From positions 310,001-374,000 of the forward strand of contig JAUYSK010000016.1 in assembly GCA_030696345.1 (NCBI GenBank): a DNA stretch of 64,000 bases, in the 5' to 3' direction. Shown in pieces: positions 1 to 8,501 of this stretch. The notes beneath the pieces were generated by a model. The model was not told the origin of the DNA. It saw nothing but the letters and a program-made list of their open reading frames with translations, and did no database searches. Source of the stretch: Azonexus sp. GTDB taxonomy: Bacteria > Pseudomonadota > Gammaproteobacteria > Burkholderiales > Rhodocyclaceae. Each line of letters starts with the position of its first letter. The first letter of the stretch is position 1. A program made the translations under genes and the position numbers.

Positions 1-1528
1 AAAGCTGAATAGGCGTCAGCGGATTCTTGATTTCATGGGCAAGACGGCGGGCGACTTCGCCCCAGGCAGCGCTACGCTGGGCCGCGATGATCCGGGTGAC
101 GTCATCGAAAACCACGACATCACCACCACCGCTCGCTTCCGGCAGGCGTGAGCCACGCAGCAGCAGAACCTGTGGCATGCCGTTCGGCCGTTCCAGCTCA
201 AGCTGGGTCTGCCACTCTGCCTCTTCGGTCGCGGTGAAATGCTGCCGGATAAATTCACCGAGTGCGTGCTGGCGCGGCCACCGGTCTACCGTCTCGCCGA
301 TAAGGCCGACGAAATCATCGTTAAGCGTGCTGAGCGCACCTTCGTTAACGGTGCGCAGGACAAAATTGCGGTCAAAAACCAGTACACCGGCGGACAGGTT
401 GGCCAGGATGGATTCCAGATAGCCACGCGCCGATTCGAGTTCGGCCCGGTGGCGCTCTGTTTCACGGCGGGCATCGTCAAGCTGCCGGGTCATCTGGTTG
501 AAGGACTGGGTCAGGACACCGAGTTCATCACCGCTATAAATCGCCTGGCGTGGCGAGAAGTCGCCCTGCGCCACTGCCTGCGTGCCCTCAGCCAGAATGT
601 AGAGCGGTGCGGCCAATCGGCGAGCCATGACGTACGCCAGGGCAAAGGCGCCGAACAAGGCAACGAGAACGGTCAGGGTCAGGGTCAGGGTATAAATCCG
701 GTTCAGGCCTTCGCGCGCCAGCTGCAATTCCTGATAATCGCGATAAACCCCCTGCACCGCTTCGGCATCGTGCGCCAGCCCTTCCGGCACCGGGTTGGTC
801 AGTTGCAGGATGCGCGGTTCTTCAAAGACATCGCGGGCCGCGACCGGCACCAGCACGCGCAGATAGAGTTTGCCGTTCTCCGCTTCAACCGTGCTGACCG
901 CGCGCGTACTCCGCGCCTGTTTGAGTTGGGCCTGACTTGGCAGATCGGGCAGCAGGCTGCTCATTTCAGTCGTTGCGCTCGCCAGCAACTGGCCGCCAAC
1001 CGAGAAAATCGCCACCGACTGCACGCCTTTTTCCTCGCGCAAGCGAAGCAGCGCCGAGCGCCGCGAACTTTCCTTGATATCCGAAAGTTCGGTCGCCATG
1101 CTGCGCGCCTTGTCGCCCAGATCGGCGAGCAGCGAATCGAGGGCGGAACGCCCCAGGTGCAGGCCGGATTCCAGCGCCTTTTCAACCCGGACATCGAACC
1201 AGCTTTCAATCGAGCGGGTAACGAACTGCACTGAAACCCCATACACCAGCGCCCCGGGCAAGACGGCAATAACGCCGAACATCAGCATCAACCGTAGTTT
1301 GAGCCGCGCCCCGAACACCTGAGCCTGATAGTCCCGCCAGAGGGAACGCAATTGCCAGCCGACCAGTCCGAGCATGCCGAGGGCCAGTACGACATTGAGG
1401 CCAATCAGCAACGGATAGTTGCGGGAAAAGATGACGGTGTCGGCTGCCGTCGACATAAGCAGCAGAAACCAGAGAATTCCCCCGACGGCGGCAACGAACG
1501 CACCGCCTGCGGCAACGAAGCGCTTCAC
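1..1528 (-). CDS. ntrY: Nitrogen-regulation sensor histidine kinase NtrY (3'-truncated by window edge)
   Basis: Membrane sensor kinase that normally pairs with the response regulator NtrX. About 509 residues are visible, from a GTG start at 1528 that overlaps the stop of the upstream DUF4390 gene. Hydrophobic segments lie near residues 5-25, 37-57 and 87-107, followed by an extracytoplasmic stretch, another membrane segment, a HAMP region (GDELGVLTQSFNQM), a PAS-like region and the start of the dimerisation domain with the H-box RLAHEIKNPLTP at the very edge. The ATPase domain and probably ntrX lie outside the window. Non-ATG start and overlap suggest co-transcription with rsmB and the DUF4390 gene. 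The NtrY call rests on the long two-part membrane region plus the HEIKNPLTP box. Confidence 0.9.
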   Translation of the reverse strand, partial: MKRFVAAGGAFVAAVGGILWFLLLMSTAADTVIFSRNYPLLIGLNVVLALGMLGLVGWQLRSLWRDYQAQVFGARLKLRLMLMFGVIAVLPGALVYGVSVQFVTRSIESWFDVRVEKALESGLHLGRSALDSLLADLGDKARSMATELSDIKESSRRSALLRLREEKGVQSVAIFSVGGQLLASATTEMSSLLPDLPSQAQLKQARSTRAVSTVEAENGKLYLRVLVPVAARDVFEEPRILQLTNPVPEGLAHDAEAVQGVYRDYQELQLAREGLNRIYTLTLTLTVLVALFGAFALAYVMARRLAAPLYILAEGTQAVAQGDFSPRQAIYSGDELGVLTQSFNQMTRQLDDARRETERHRAELESARGYLESILANLSAGVLVFDRNFVLRTVNEGALSTLNDDFVGLIGETVDRWPRQHALGEFIRQHFTATEEAEWQTQLELERPNGMPQVLLLRGSRLPEASGGGDVVVFDDVTRIIAAQRSAAWGEVARRLAHEIKNPLTPIQL

Positions 1529-2115
1529 CTGGCCTCCGCCGGAGCCGCCAACGGGGTGGCAGCTGGCAAGGTGGCCTGCCAGGTTTTCCAGTCCGAGCCC
1601 AGACTCCATTCCTTGTTGCCAAGGGCAGAAATCTGGAAGGGACGTGGCAGTTGTGTAATGTCGAGACGAAGGCGCAAAGCGGCCTGATAGGGCTCGCCGG
1701 GACGAGCCACCTTGTCGCCCTTGTCGATCACGGCCCAGTTGCGCAAGCGCGACATCACCGCCAACGCCTCGGTCAAGCTCTGGAAGGACTGATGCAGGCC
1801 GCCGGTCGACAGCCGGTACTGCCGGGTCAGCGCATGATAGGAAAGACTGTAGGTTTGACTGCGACTGACCATTTTTTCGTCGAGCCAGTACCAGCGAGCT
1901 CTGGTCATTTCGAAATCGGTCACGAAATACAGGACAACGCCCTTGTTTACAGCTTCTTCGAGGCGCGGACTTAACTCGAAGCGAAAGTCGGCAGACAGGA
2001 CATAACCGTCATCCCCCAGCAAAATTTGCGGGTTGGTGACATCGATCTCTGCGGTCCACGCCAGAACCGGCACGAAAACCATCAGCAACAGCCAATGGCG
2101 CAATCGTTCAGGCAT
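1525..2115 (-). CDS. DUF4390 domain-containing protein
   Basis: Protein of 196 residues of unknown function that is habitually encoded between rsmB and ntrY in betaproteobacteria. The ATG at 2113-2115 overlaps the rsmB stop (ATGCCTGA); an upstream in-frame ATG would extend it into rsmB and was rejected. A hydrophobic N-terminus (HWLLLMVFVPVLAWTA, about residues 7-22) looks like a cleavable signal peptide, so the protein probably acts in the periplasm or at the membrane. The rest is a beta-rich domain with the conserved RWYW segment. Its stop overlaps the GTG of ntrY, which suggests a link to envelope sensing, but this is only inferred from context. Confidence 0.88.
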   Translation of the reverse strand: MPERLRHWLLLMVFVPVLAWTAEIDVTNPQILLGDDGYVLSADFRFELSPRLEEAVNKGVVLYFVTDFEMTRARWYWLDEKMVSRSQTYSLSYHALTRQYRLSTGGLHQSFQSLTEALAVMSRLRNWAVIDKGDKVARPGEPYQAALRLRLDITQLPRPFQISALGNKEWSLGSDWKTWQATLPAATPLAAPAEAR

Positions 2116-3367
2116 GCTTTTCGAGAAGGCAGTAATAGAAACCATCATGTTCGGCGGTTGGTAAAAGCTGTTCCTCATGACCACGACGAGCCTGCGGCTG
2201 ACGTGCCAGAAAATCGCTGATCTGCTCGCCATTCTCGGCCGGGAAAACCGAGCAAGTCACATAAAGTAGTTTACCGCCGGGCCGGACAACCTGCCACAGC
2301 GCCTCGAGAATTCGTGACTGGGCAGCGGCAAAGCTGGCGATATCGGTTTCGCGACGCAACCATTTGGCATCTGGATTGCGCCGGACCACGCCGCTGGCCG
2401 TGCATGGCACATCAGCCAGCACGGCGTCGAATGGCTGGCCGTCCCACCAGGTATTCAGCTTGACGCAATCGGAGGCCCGGATATCCGCCTTGAAACCAAG
2501 GCGTTCAAGATTCTCGGCAACGCGCCGGCAACGTGAAGGCTTGAGGTCGAGCGCCAGCAGATCGAGATTGTTCCGCTCCAGCAAATGCGCCGTCTTGCCA
2601 CCAGGGGCGGCACAGGCATCCAGGACACGGCTGCCGGCTGCCGGATCGAGCAGGATGGCCGCCATTTGCGCGCCGGGGTCCTGCACCGAAACCAGCCCGG
2701 CGGAAAAATCGGGCAAGCGTTCGACCGGCACAGGTTTGGCCAGCACCAGCCCAGCTTCACCGACCGGCGTCGCAACAATGCCTTCAGCGGCCAGGCGGGC
2801 CAGATATTCATCACGCGAGCAGCGCCGCAGGTTGACCCGCAACGCCATCGGCGGCGGCCCGTTACCGGCGGCGACGATACTTTGCCAGTCCTGCGGATAG
2901 GCTGCCTGAACGCGGGCCAGCCACCAGTCCGGATGCTGGGCGCTCGCCACAGCATCTTCCGCCAGCGCCGCCAGCAAGGTTTCCCGCTGCCGCAAAAAGT
3001 TACGCAGCACCCCATTGACCAATGCGCGGAAACGACCTTCGGCCAATTCCCCGGCTGCCACCACGGCCTGATCGACCACCGTATGTTCGGAATCGGGCCG
3101 AGTTTCCAGGCGATAGATCGCGACCAGCAACAAGGCTCTGATCTCGTCTTCGGCCAGTGGTTTGCTCAACAACTGGTTGAGGAAAAAATCACCTCGTCCG
3201 TAGCTGCGCAGACTGCCATAGACGAGATCCTGTACGGCAGGACGGGCGACGGAATCAACCCGGCCAAGCAGGCCTTCGGCGAGGCTCTGCCCGGCAAAAA
3301 CAGCGGCATCGATGCGCGCTGCCTCAAGCAGGGAAAAAGCCAAAGAATCGAGGGGTAATCTGGACAT
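2108..3367 (-). CDS. rsmB: 16S rRNA (cytosine-967-C5) methyltransferase RsmB
   Basis: S-adenosylmethionine-dependent enzyme that methylates C967 of 16S rRNA; 419 residues, usual length for the family. An N-terminal NusB-like RNA-binding domain (about residues 1-140) precedes the Rossmann methyltransferase domain. The SAM motif DACAAPGGKT is at 250-259. The two cysteines of the m5C mechanism are present: Cys322 in ADVPCTASG and Cys372 in YVTCSVFPAENG (the catalytic and the product-release residues). It starts only 34 bp from the divergent nuclease gene at 3402 and is the first gene of the rsmB-DUF4390-ntrY operon. Confidence 0.97.
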   Translation of the reverse strand: MSRLPLDSLAFSLLEAARIDAAVFAGQSLAEGLLGRVDSVARPAVQDLVYGSLRSYGRGDFFLNQLLSKPLAEDEIRALLLVAIYRLETRPDSEHTVVDQAVVAAGELAEGRFRALVNGVLRNFLRQRETLLAALAEDAVASAQHPDWWLARVQAAYPQDWQSIVAAGNGPPPMALRVNLRRCSRDEYLARLAAEGIVATPVGEAGLVLAKPVPVERLPDFSAGLVSVQDPGAQMAAILLDPAAGSRVLDACAAPGGKTAHLLERNNLDLLALDLKPSRCRRVAENLERLGFKADIRASDCVKLNTWWDGQPFDAVLADVPCTASGVVRRNPDAKWLRRETDIASFAAAQSRILEALWQVVRPGGKLLYVTCSVFPAENGEQISDFLARQPQARRGHEEQLLPTAEHDGFYYCLLEKHA

Positions 3368-3401
3368 AGGCCACGATTATCGCACGCGGCATAATGCCGC
3401 A

Positions 3402-4289
3402 ATGCGCCGATTCCTGATTGCCCTGTTTTTCGCCCTCAACCCGCTGCTGGCGCACGCCTGGAACGCGGCCGGGCACCGTCTGGTGGCAGTTATTGCCTGG
3501 CAACAACTCTCGCCACCCAGCCAGAAATTTTTCGCCGAAGCACTTGCCCGTCACCCTGATTACGAGCGCTGGACCGATAAAGCGCGCTCCACTGAAGCGA
3601 TCGATCTGTTTGCCGAAGCCTCGACCTGGCCGGACGACATTCGCAGCGACCCGCGCTTTTACGACCCGGGTCGCGAACCGCCAACGCCGGCACTGCCCGG
3701 CCTTCCCGACACCGCCCGTCACAAAAGCTGGCATTACGTCGACTTTGGAGGCACTGGCAAGGTTCAGAAAGGTGAAATCGACAGCCGGATTGATGATTTG
3801 ACCCAATTGCTGCGGTCAACACGCCAAAACGGGCAAATTGCCTATGCCCTGCCCTGGCTGCTGCATCTGGTCGCCGACATTCACCAGCCACTGCATGTCG
3901 GCCGGCACGATGACGAAGGCGGCAATGCCTTCGAAATCGAAAACCCCTTCAACAAGCGACTGCCCTTCTCCAGCCTGCATACTTACTGGGACGACCTGCC
4001 CGGCCCGCCTTGGCTGCGGGGCAAGCGACTGGAGAAGAATGCCTGGCGCCTTCTCGAAACCTTCCCGGCACCGACGCAAGGCAATGTGACGCTATGGCGC
4101 GACGAAAGCCACCGCATGCTCGCCCTCGCCTATCCGAAAACCGACGGTAGCCTGCTACCGATGATCACGGAAGAATTTCATCAACAGGCTCGCGAAATCG
4201 CCAATCGGCGCATCGTCGAAGCCGGCTACCGGCTGGGATGGCTGCTCGAATCCATTTTCGCTGCTCGCGTTTCACGTGAAACGCCCTAA
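3402..4289 (+). CDS. S1/P1-type zinc-dependent nuclease
   Basis: Secreted phosphodiesterase of 295 residues related to fungal S1/P1 nucleases, which cleave single-stranded nucleic acid and 3'-nucleotides with three zinc ions. The ATG at 3402 was chosen because it gives a clear signal peptide (RRFLIALFFALNPLLAHA) whose cleavage exposes the N-terminal Trp that ligates zinc in this family (WNAAGHRLVAVIAW). Further ligands are visible in HLVADIHQPLHVG and DEGGNAFEIE. The last codons overlap a perfect palindromic parS-like site (4268-4283), read as VSRET. speD follows 9 bp downstream. Confidence 0.93.
   Translation: MRRFLIALFFALNPLLAHAWNAAGHRLVAVIAWQQLSPPSQKFFAEALARHPDYERWTDKARSTEAIDLFAEASTWPDDIRSDPRFYDPGREPPTPALPGLPDTARHKSWHYVDFGGTGKVQKGEIDSRIDDLTQLLRSTRQNGQIAYALPWLLHLVADIHQPLHVGRHDDEGGNAFEIENPFNKRLPFSSLHTYWDDLPGPPWLRGKRLEKNAWRLLETFPAPTQGNVTLWRDESHRMLALAYPKTDGSLLPMITEEFHQQAREIANRRIVEAGYRLGWLLESIFAARVSRETP
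4268..4283. other. parS-like centromere site 1
   Basis: CGTTTCACGTGAAACG is a perfect 16-bp palindrome; its 14-bp core GTTTCACGTGAAAC equals the bacterial parS core bound by ParB. It lies inside the last codons of the nuclease gene, about 28 kb to the left of dnaA. Confidence 0.88.
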
Positions 4290-4298
4290 AATCTACTC

Positions 4299-4691
4299 AT
4301 GAATGGCCTGCACCTGATTGCCGATCTGCACGACTGCCGTTGCCAGCCGGGCTTCCTGCTTGACGCGGCGGGGCTGGAAGCTTTTTGTGTCGATGCCTGC
4401 AGCCGCCACGGCCTGACCGTGGTTGGCCGGCTATTCCATGCCTTCCGCAACGCCGAAGGCAAGCCGGCCGGGGTTACAGGTACCGTTGTCCTGGCCGAAT
4501 CACACCTTGCCGTGCACACCTGGCCAGAGATCGGCAGCGTCACGCTGGACATCTATGTCTGCAACTTCAGCGGTGACAACAGCAGCCGGGCGCACGCGCT
4601 GTTCGCAGAAGTTGTTGCCGCCTTTGCGCCGTCCCGGCTGGAGAAAAAAGAGGTGGCTCGCGGCCACCTCGGTTCGCTGCCAGAGGCTTAA
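4299..4691 (+). CDS. speD: S-adenosylmethionine decarboxylase proenzyme
   Basis: Prokaryotic-type AdoMet decarboxylase of 130 residues, which makes the aminopropyl donor for spermidine. It is a self-processing pyruvoyl enzyme: the cleavage site is Glu67-Ser68 in LAESHLAVHTWPE, where Ser68 becomes the pyruvoyl group and the next residue is the conserved His69. Length matches the small single-gene proenzyme family of Bacillus and Thermotoga type. No spermidine synthase gene is in the window. The gene follows the nuclease gene by 9 bp and converges on fmt. Confidence 0.93.
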   Translation: MNGLHLIADLHDCRCQPGFLLDAAGLEAFCVDACSRHGLTVVGRLFHAFRNAEGKPAGVTGTVVLAESHLAVHTWPEIGSVTLDIYVCNFSGDNSSRAHALFAEVVAAFAPSRLEKKEVARGHLGSLPEA

Positions 4692-4748
4692 CGCCCCGTC
4701 GCCCGCAGACGGGCAATGCGTTCCCCATGATGTTGAATCAGCGTAATT

Positions 4749-5672
4749 TCAAGCCGGCAGATCGAAACGATCGCCGACCTGCAATGAATTACCCGCCAGG
4801 AATTGCTGCACCGGCAAGCGTTTGCCGCCGGCCTTTTGAAGTTCGCTGATGGCAAGCGCACCCTCGCCACAGGCAACGAGCAGACTGCTACGGTCAACCG
4901 CCAAAATCACCCCATTTTCACCATTGCCAGTTGCCGGCGTGGCCCGCCACAACTTGACAACCTGCCCGGCCAACGAGGCCTGAGCCCCGGGAAACGGGTT
5001 GAAGGCCCGGATGTGGCGATCAAGTTCTGCTGCAGTCTTGCGCCAGTCAATGCTCGCCTCTGCCTTTTCGATCTTGTGGGCATAGGTGATGCCCTCGGTT
5101 GGCTGAGCCTCGGCCGGCAACGGCAATTTGCCCAGCGCCTCGACAATCAAACTCGCACCAAGCCCGGCCAGCCGGTCATGCAGCGTTGCCGCCGTATCGT
5201 CCAGCGCAATCGCGAAAGCCCCGCGCAGCACTACCGGCCCGGTATCCAGGCCGGCTTCCATTTGCATGATGCAAACACCGGTTTCGTCATCTCCAGCCAG
5301 CAACGCCCGCTGAATCGGCGCGGCCCCACGCCAGCGCGGCAACAACGACGCATGAATATTGAGACAACCAAGGCGCGACAGGTCAAGAACTACCTGCGGC
5401 AGGATCAGCCCATAGGCCGCAACCACCATGACTTCGGCGCCAACTGCCGCAATTTTTTGCTGAGCCGCCGCATCCTTCAGGCTGGGTGGCTGGAAAACCT
5501 CAATCCCGCTTTCCAGCGCCAGCCTCTTCACCGGCGAAGCCTGCAGGGCCATGCCGCGGCCAGCAGGGCGATCAGGCTGTGTTAGCACCAGCGCCACTTC
5601 ATGCCCAGCCTCGACAATCGCCTTCAGTGCCAGCGCAGCAAAATCAGGTGTCCCGGCAAAAATCAGCTTCAC
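4749..5672 (-). CDS. fmt: Methionyl-tRNA formyltransferase
   Basis: Formylates initiator Met-tRNA using 10-formyltetrahydrofolate; 307 residues, typical length. The catalytic core shows Asn105 and His107 in [20 protein letters not shown] and Asp143 in EAGLDTGP; the C-terminal OB-like tRNA-binding domain follows from about residue 205. The start is GTG (5672-5670), which overlaps the def stop as GTGA, so the two genes for N-terminal formyl addition and removal are translationally coupled, the usual fmt/def pairing. Confidence 0.97.
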   Translation of the reverse strand: MKLIFAGTPDFAALALKAIVEAGHEVALVLTQPDRPAGRGMALQASPVKRLALESGIEVFQPPSLKDAAAQQKIAAVGAEVMVVAAYGLILPQVVLDLSRLGCLNIHASLLPRWRGAAPIQRALLAGDDETGVCIMQMEAGLDTGPVVLRGAFAIALDDTAATLHDRLAGLGASLIVEALGKLPLPAEAQPTEGITYAHKIEKAEASIDWRKTAAELDRHIRAFNPFPGAQASLAGQVVKLWRATPATGNGENGVILAVDRSSLLVACGEGALAISELQKAGGKRLPVQQFLAGNSLQVGDRFDLPA

Positions 5673-6172
5673 GCGGTAACCCGTGCCTGCTTGGCGAGCT
5701 TGGATTTGATCCGGACCTGCTTCAGTTGCGACAGATGGTCGACAAACACCGTACCGTTGAGATGATCAATTTCGTGCTGAATACACACCGCGAGTAAGCC
5801 GTCCGTTGTCATCGACTGTTTTTTTCCTTCCAGATCAAGGTAATGCACCGTGACACGCTCGGCCCGCTCGACCTTGTCATAGATGCCGGGCACCGACAGG
5901 CAACCTTCTTCGCCACTCTGCGAACCCTCGCAACTTTCCAGGCGCGGATTGATGAAAACCTGCAGATCGCTTTTGTCTTCCGAGGTGTCGATAACCATCA
6001 GGCGTAGATGAACATCGACCTGGGTTGCCGCCAGACCGATGCCGGGTGCTTCGTACATGGTTTCCGCCATGTCGGCGACCAGTTTTCGTATGCCATCATC
6101 AATATTGGCAACGGGAGCTGCCACTTTTTTCAGGCGGGTATCGGGGAAACGCAAAATGGGTAGTAGGGCCAT
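5669..6172 (-). CDS. def: Peptide deformylase
   Basis: Metal-dependent hydrolase that removes the formyl group from nascent proteins; 167 residues. All three family motifs are intact: GIGLAATQ (44-51), EEGCLSVPG with metal ligand Cys91, and QHEIDHLNG with ligands His133 and His137 and catalytic Glu134. First gene of the def-fmt operon, divergent from the LysM gene. Confidence 0.98.
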   Translation of the reverse strand: MALLPILRFPDTRLKKVAAPVANIDDGIRKLVADMAETMYEAPGIGLAATQVDVHLRLMVIDTSEDKSDLQVFINPRLESCEGSQSGEEGCLSVPGIYDKVERAERVTVHYLDLEGKKQSMTTDGLLAVCIQHEIDHLNGTVFVDHLSQLKQVRIKSKLAKQARVTA

Positions 6173-6316
6173 AGGTAAAATGGAATAAAAGCTTGCTCGC
6201 TTAGGTTATTACGTGCAGAATCTAAAGCAATTCTAGAGATGTGGAAGCGGTTTTGATTGATGTGTTTGAGACAGCATCAGAAGCACCGTGTTCCACCGGC
6301 ATGTGAGGTTACGACT

Positions 6317-7348
6317 ATGGTTCGCATTATATCCGCGCTCATCCTGGCCGTGACGGCCACCTGTGCATTCGCCGCTGAGCCGCTCAAGCTGGTAGACAAT
6401 CCGCCTGATCGGCACATTGTCGTCCCCGGCGACACCCTTTGGGGTATTTCCGGCAAGTTCCTCAAGGAACCGTGGCGCTGGCCAGAAATCTGGCAAATGA
6501 ACAAAGCCGAAATCAAGAACCCTCACCTGATCTATCCCGGCGATATCATCCTGCTTGACATGTCCAGCGGTAGCCCGCGCCTGCGCAAGGGTAAACAGAT
6601 CAAGGGCGGCAACGTCAAGCTGCAGCCGCAGGTCTATAGCGAAGCAGTTCAGCAGGTCATTCCCAGCATTCCGCCGAACGTCATTGAGCCGTTCATCTCC
6701 CGCCCGTTGGTGATTGAACCGGGTGAGCACGATAGCCTGCCACGCATCGTTGCAACCATGGAAGACCGGATGATCGTCGGTGACGGCGATGAAGCTTATG
6801 TGAGCGGCATCCCGGACGCCAGTGTCGAAAAATGGCAGGTTTTCCGCCAGGGCAAACCGATGAAGGATCCTGAAACTGGTGAAGTCATCGCCCACGAAGC
6901 GTTTTTCCTTGGCAATGCCCGCCTGGTCAGACCGGGGGAACCAGCCACCATTCGTATCACCAATGCCAAGGAAGAAATTCACCGCGGCAATCGTTTGATG
7001 CCAACGCCGCCACCTGAAATCATTGCCTACGTGCCACACCGTCCGGATCAGGCAGTTGCTGCCAAGGTCATGTCGATTTATGGTGGCGTGAATGAAGGCG
7101 GTCCAGGCAACGTGATCTCCCTCAGCCGCGGCAAGGATAACGGCCTGGAAGTCGGTCATGTCGTCGCCCTCTACCGTAACCGCGTATCGGTCAATGTCGA
7201 CATGGATGGTCGCCGCACCTCAACCCCCATCCCGGAAGAACGTTACGCACTGGCCTTTGTCTTCCGTGTCTTCAACCGGGTGGCCTATGCACTGGTCGTC
7301 GAATCCTCCAAATCCGTCATCGTTGGCGATTCTGCACGTAACCCGTGA
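6317..7348 (+). CDS. LysM peptidoglycan-binding domain protein
   Basis: Exported protein of 343 residues. The ATG at 6317 is preceded by a GAGG ribosome-binding site and begins a clear signal peptide (VRIISALILAVTATCAFA); an ATG 60 bases upstream would spoil it. One LysM domain (about residues 33-82: HIVVPGDTLWGISGKFLKEP through YPGDIILL) should bind peptidoglycan. The remaining 260 residues are the conserved C-terminal part seen in betaproteobacterial proteins encoded before dprA, with no enzymatic motif visible. Its TGA overlaps the GTG of dprA. Confidence 0.9.
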   Translation: MVRIISALILAVTATCAFAAEPLKLVDNPPDRHIVVPGDTLWGISGKFLKEPWRWPEIWQMNKAEIKNPHLIYPGDIILLDMSSGSPRLRKGKQIKGGNVKLQPQVYSEAVQQVIPSIPPNVIEPFISRPLVIEPGEHDSLPRIVATMEDRMIVGDGDEAYVSGIPDASVEKWQVFRQGKPMKDPETGEVIAHEAFFLGNARLVRPGEPATIRITNAKEEIHRGNRLMPTPPPEIIAYVPHRPDQAVAAKVMSIYGGVNEGGPGNVISLSRGKDNGLEVGHVVALYRNRVSVNVDMDGRRTSTPIPEERYALAFVFRVFNRVAYALVVESSKSVIVGDSARNP

Positions 7349-8421
7349 GTGATCCCGAAGGGTTGGCCGCCTGGTTGCGGCTGACCCTGATTCCAGGCAT
7401 TGGCGGCGAGACGCAGAGAAAGCTTCTCGCCGCTTTCGGTTTACCCGAAGCCATTTTTTCGGCCGGACATCTCGCCGCTCGCGCAGTCGTTGGCTCACGC
7501 GCCGAGCCGCTGTTTGACTTTGACCCCTCCGAGGCCGTCGACCGCAGCATCGCCTGGGCGAGTCAGCCGGGGCAGCACATCATCACACTCGCCGATGCGA
7601 CGTATCCAAAGACGCTGCTCGAAATCCCGGATCCACCGTCCGTGCTCTATGTCCGGGGCAATCTCGCTCTGTTGCAGCACAAAGGTCTGGCCATGGTCGG
7701 CAGTCGCAATGCAACGCCCCAGGGCCTGCAAACCGCAGAAGGCTTCGCCAAGGCACTCGCTGCGAAAGGCTTTTGCATCATCAGCGGCCTCGCTCTCGGC
7801 ATTGATGCCGCAGCCCACCGAGGTGCCCTGGTGGCCGGAGGAGCGACCATCGCCGTCATCGGCACCGGTGCCGACCGCCTCTATCCCGCTCGCAACAGGG
7901 AACTTGCCCTGGCGATTGCCGAACACGGCGCCATCATTTCCGAATTCCCACTCGGTACGCCGGCCATTGCTTCCAACTTTCCGCGTCGAAACCGCATCAT
8001 TTCCGGCCTGTCACGTGGCGTACTGGTGGTTGAAGCCGCCCCTGAAAGCGGCTCACTGATCACCGCCCGCCTGGCCGCGGAACAGGGCCGCGAGGTCTTC
8101 GCCATTCCCGGCTCGATTCATTCACCGGTTGCCCGCGGTTGCCACAAACTGATCAAGCAAGGTGCCAAACTGGTCGAAACCGCCCAGGACGTCCTTGATG
8201 AACTCGGCAGCTTCGCCGACCCCGAAGACCTTCCGGAAGAAGCTTCAGCTACGGAGGAAAATAGCATTCTGGACGCACTGGGCCATGACCCTTGCAGCCT
8301 TGATGATCTGGCCGAACGTACTGGATTTGCCGCCGATCAACTACTCGGGGAATTATTGACGCTGGAACTCTCTGGCCAGGTCGCCACCCTGCCCGGCAAC
8401 CGTTACCAGCGTCTGAGCTGA
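7345..8421 (+). CDS. dprA: DNA-processing protein DprA
   Basis: Single-stranded DNA-binding protein that loads RecA on incoming DNA during transformation; 358 residues. The start is GTG at 7345 in a GTGA overlap with the LysM gene. The Rossmann-like domain has the family motifs MVGSRNATPQG and IISGLALGIDAAAHRGAL plus GSLITARLAAEQGREVFAIPG split over two strands; a winged-helix DML1-like domain forms the C-terminus (about 295-358). In many betaproteobacteria a smg (DUF494) gene sits between dprA and topB; it is absent here, leaving only 80 bp. Confidence 0.96.
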   Translation: MSDPEGLAAWLRLTLIPGIGGETQRKLLAAFGLPEAIFSAGHLAARAVVGSRAEPLFDFDPSEAVDRSIAWASQPGQHIITLADATYPKTLLEIPDPPSVLYVRGNLALLQHKGLAMVGSRNATPQGLQTAEGFAKALAAKGFCIISGLALGIDAAAHRGALVAGGATIAVIGTGADRLYPARNRELALAIAEHGAIISEFPLGTPAIASNFPRRNRIISGLSRGVLVVEAAPESGSLITARLAAEQGREVFAIPGSIHSPVARGCHKLIKQGAKLVETAQDVLDELGSFADPEDLPEEASATEENSILDALGHDPCSLDDLAERTGFAADQLLGELLTLELSGQVATLPGNRYQRLS

Positions 8422-8501
8422 AACACGCATATATCTAGAGATGGCTTGCCAAGGCGCGCGCCGGGCACTTATCATGCCCCGGCACCCAACAGGCAGAACC
8501 C

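Noticed and set aside
673..693. Three-unit 6-bp tandem repeat (GGTCAG type)
   Set aside because: It encodes a TLTLTLT strand in an ntrY membrane helix; too short to be a functional repeat array.
239..1234. Long plus-strand open frame of 331 codons
   Set aside because: Antisense to ntrY, whose frame carries clear HAMP and H-box motifs; the opposite frame has no domain and is an effect of GC-rich codon bias.
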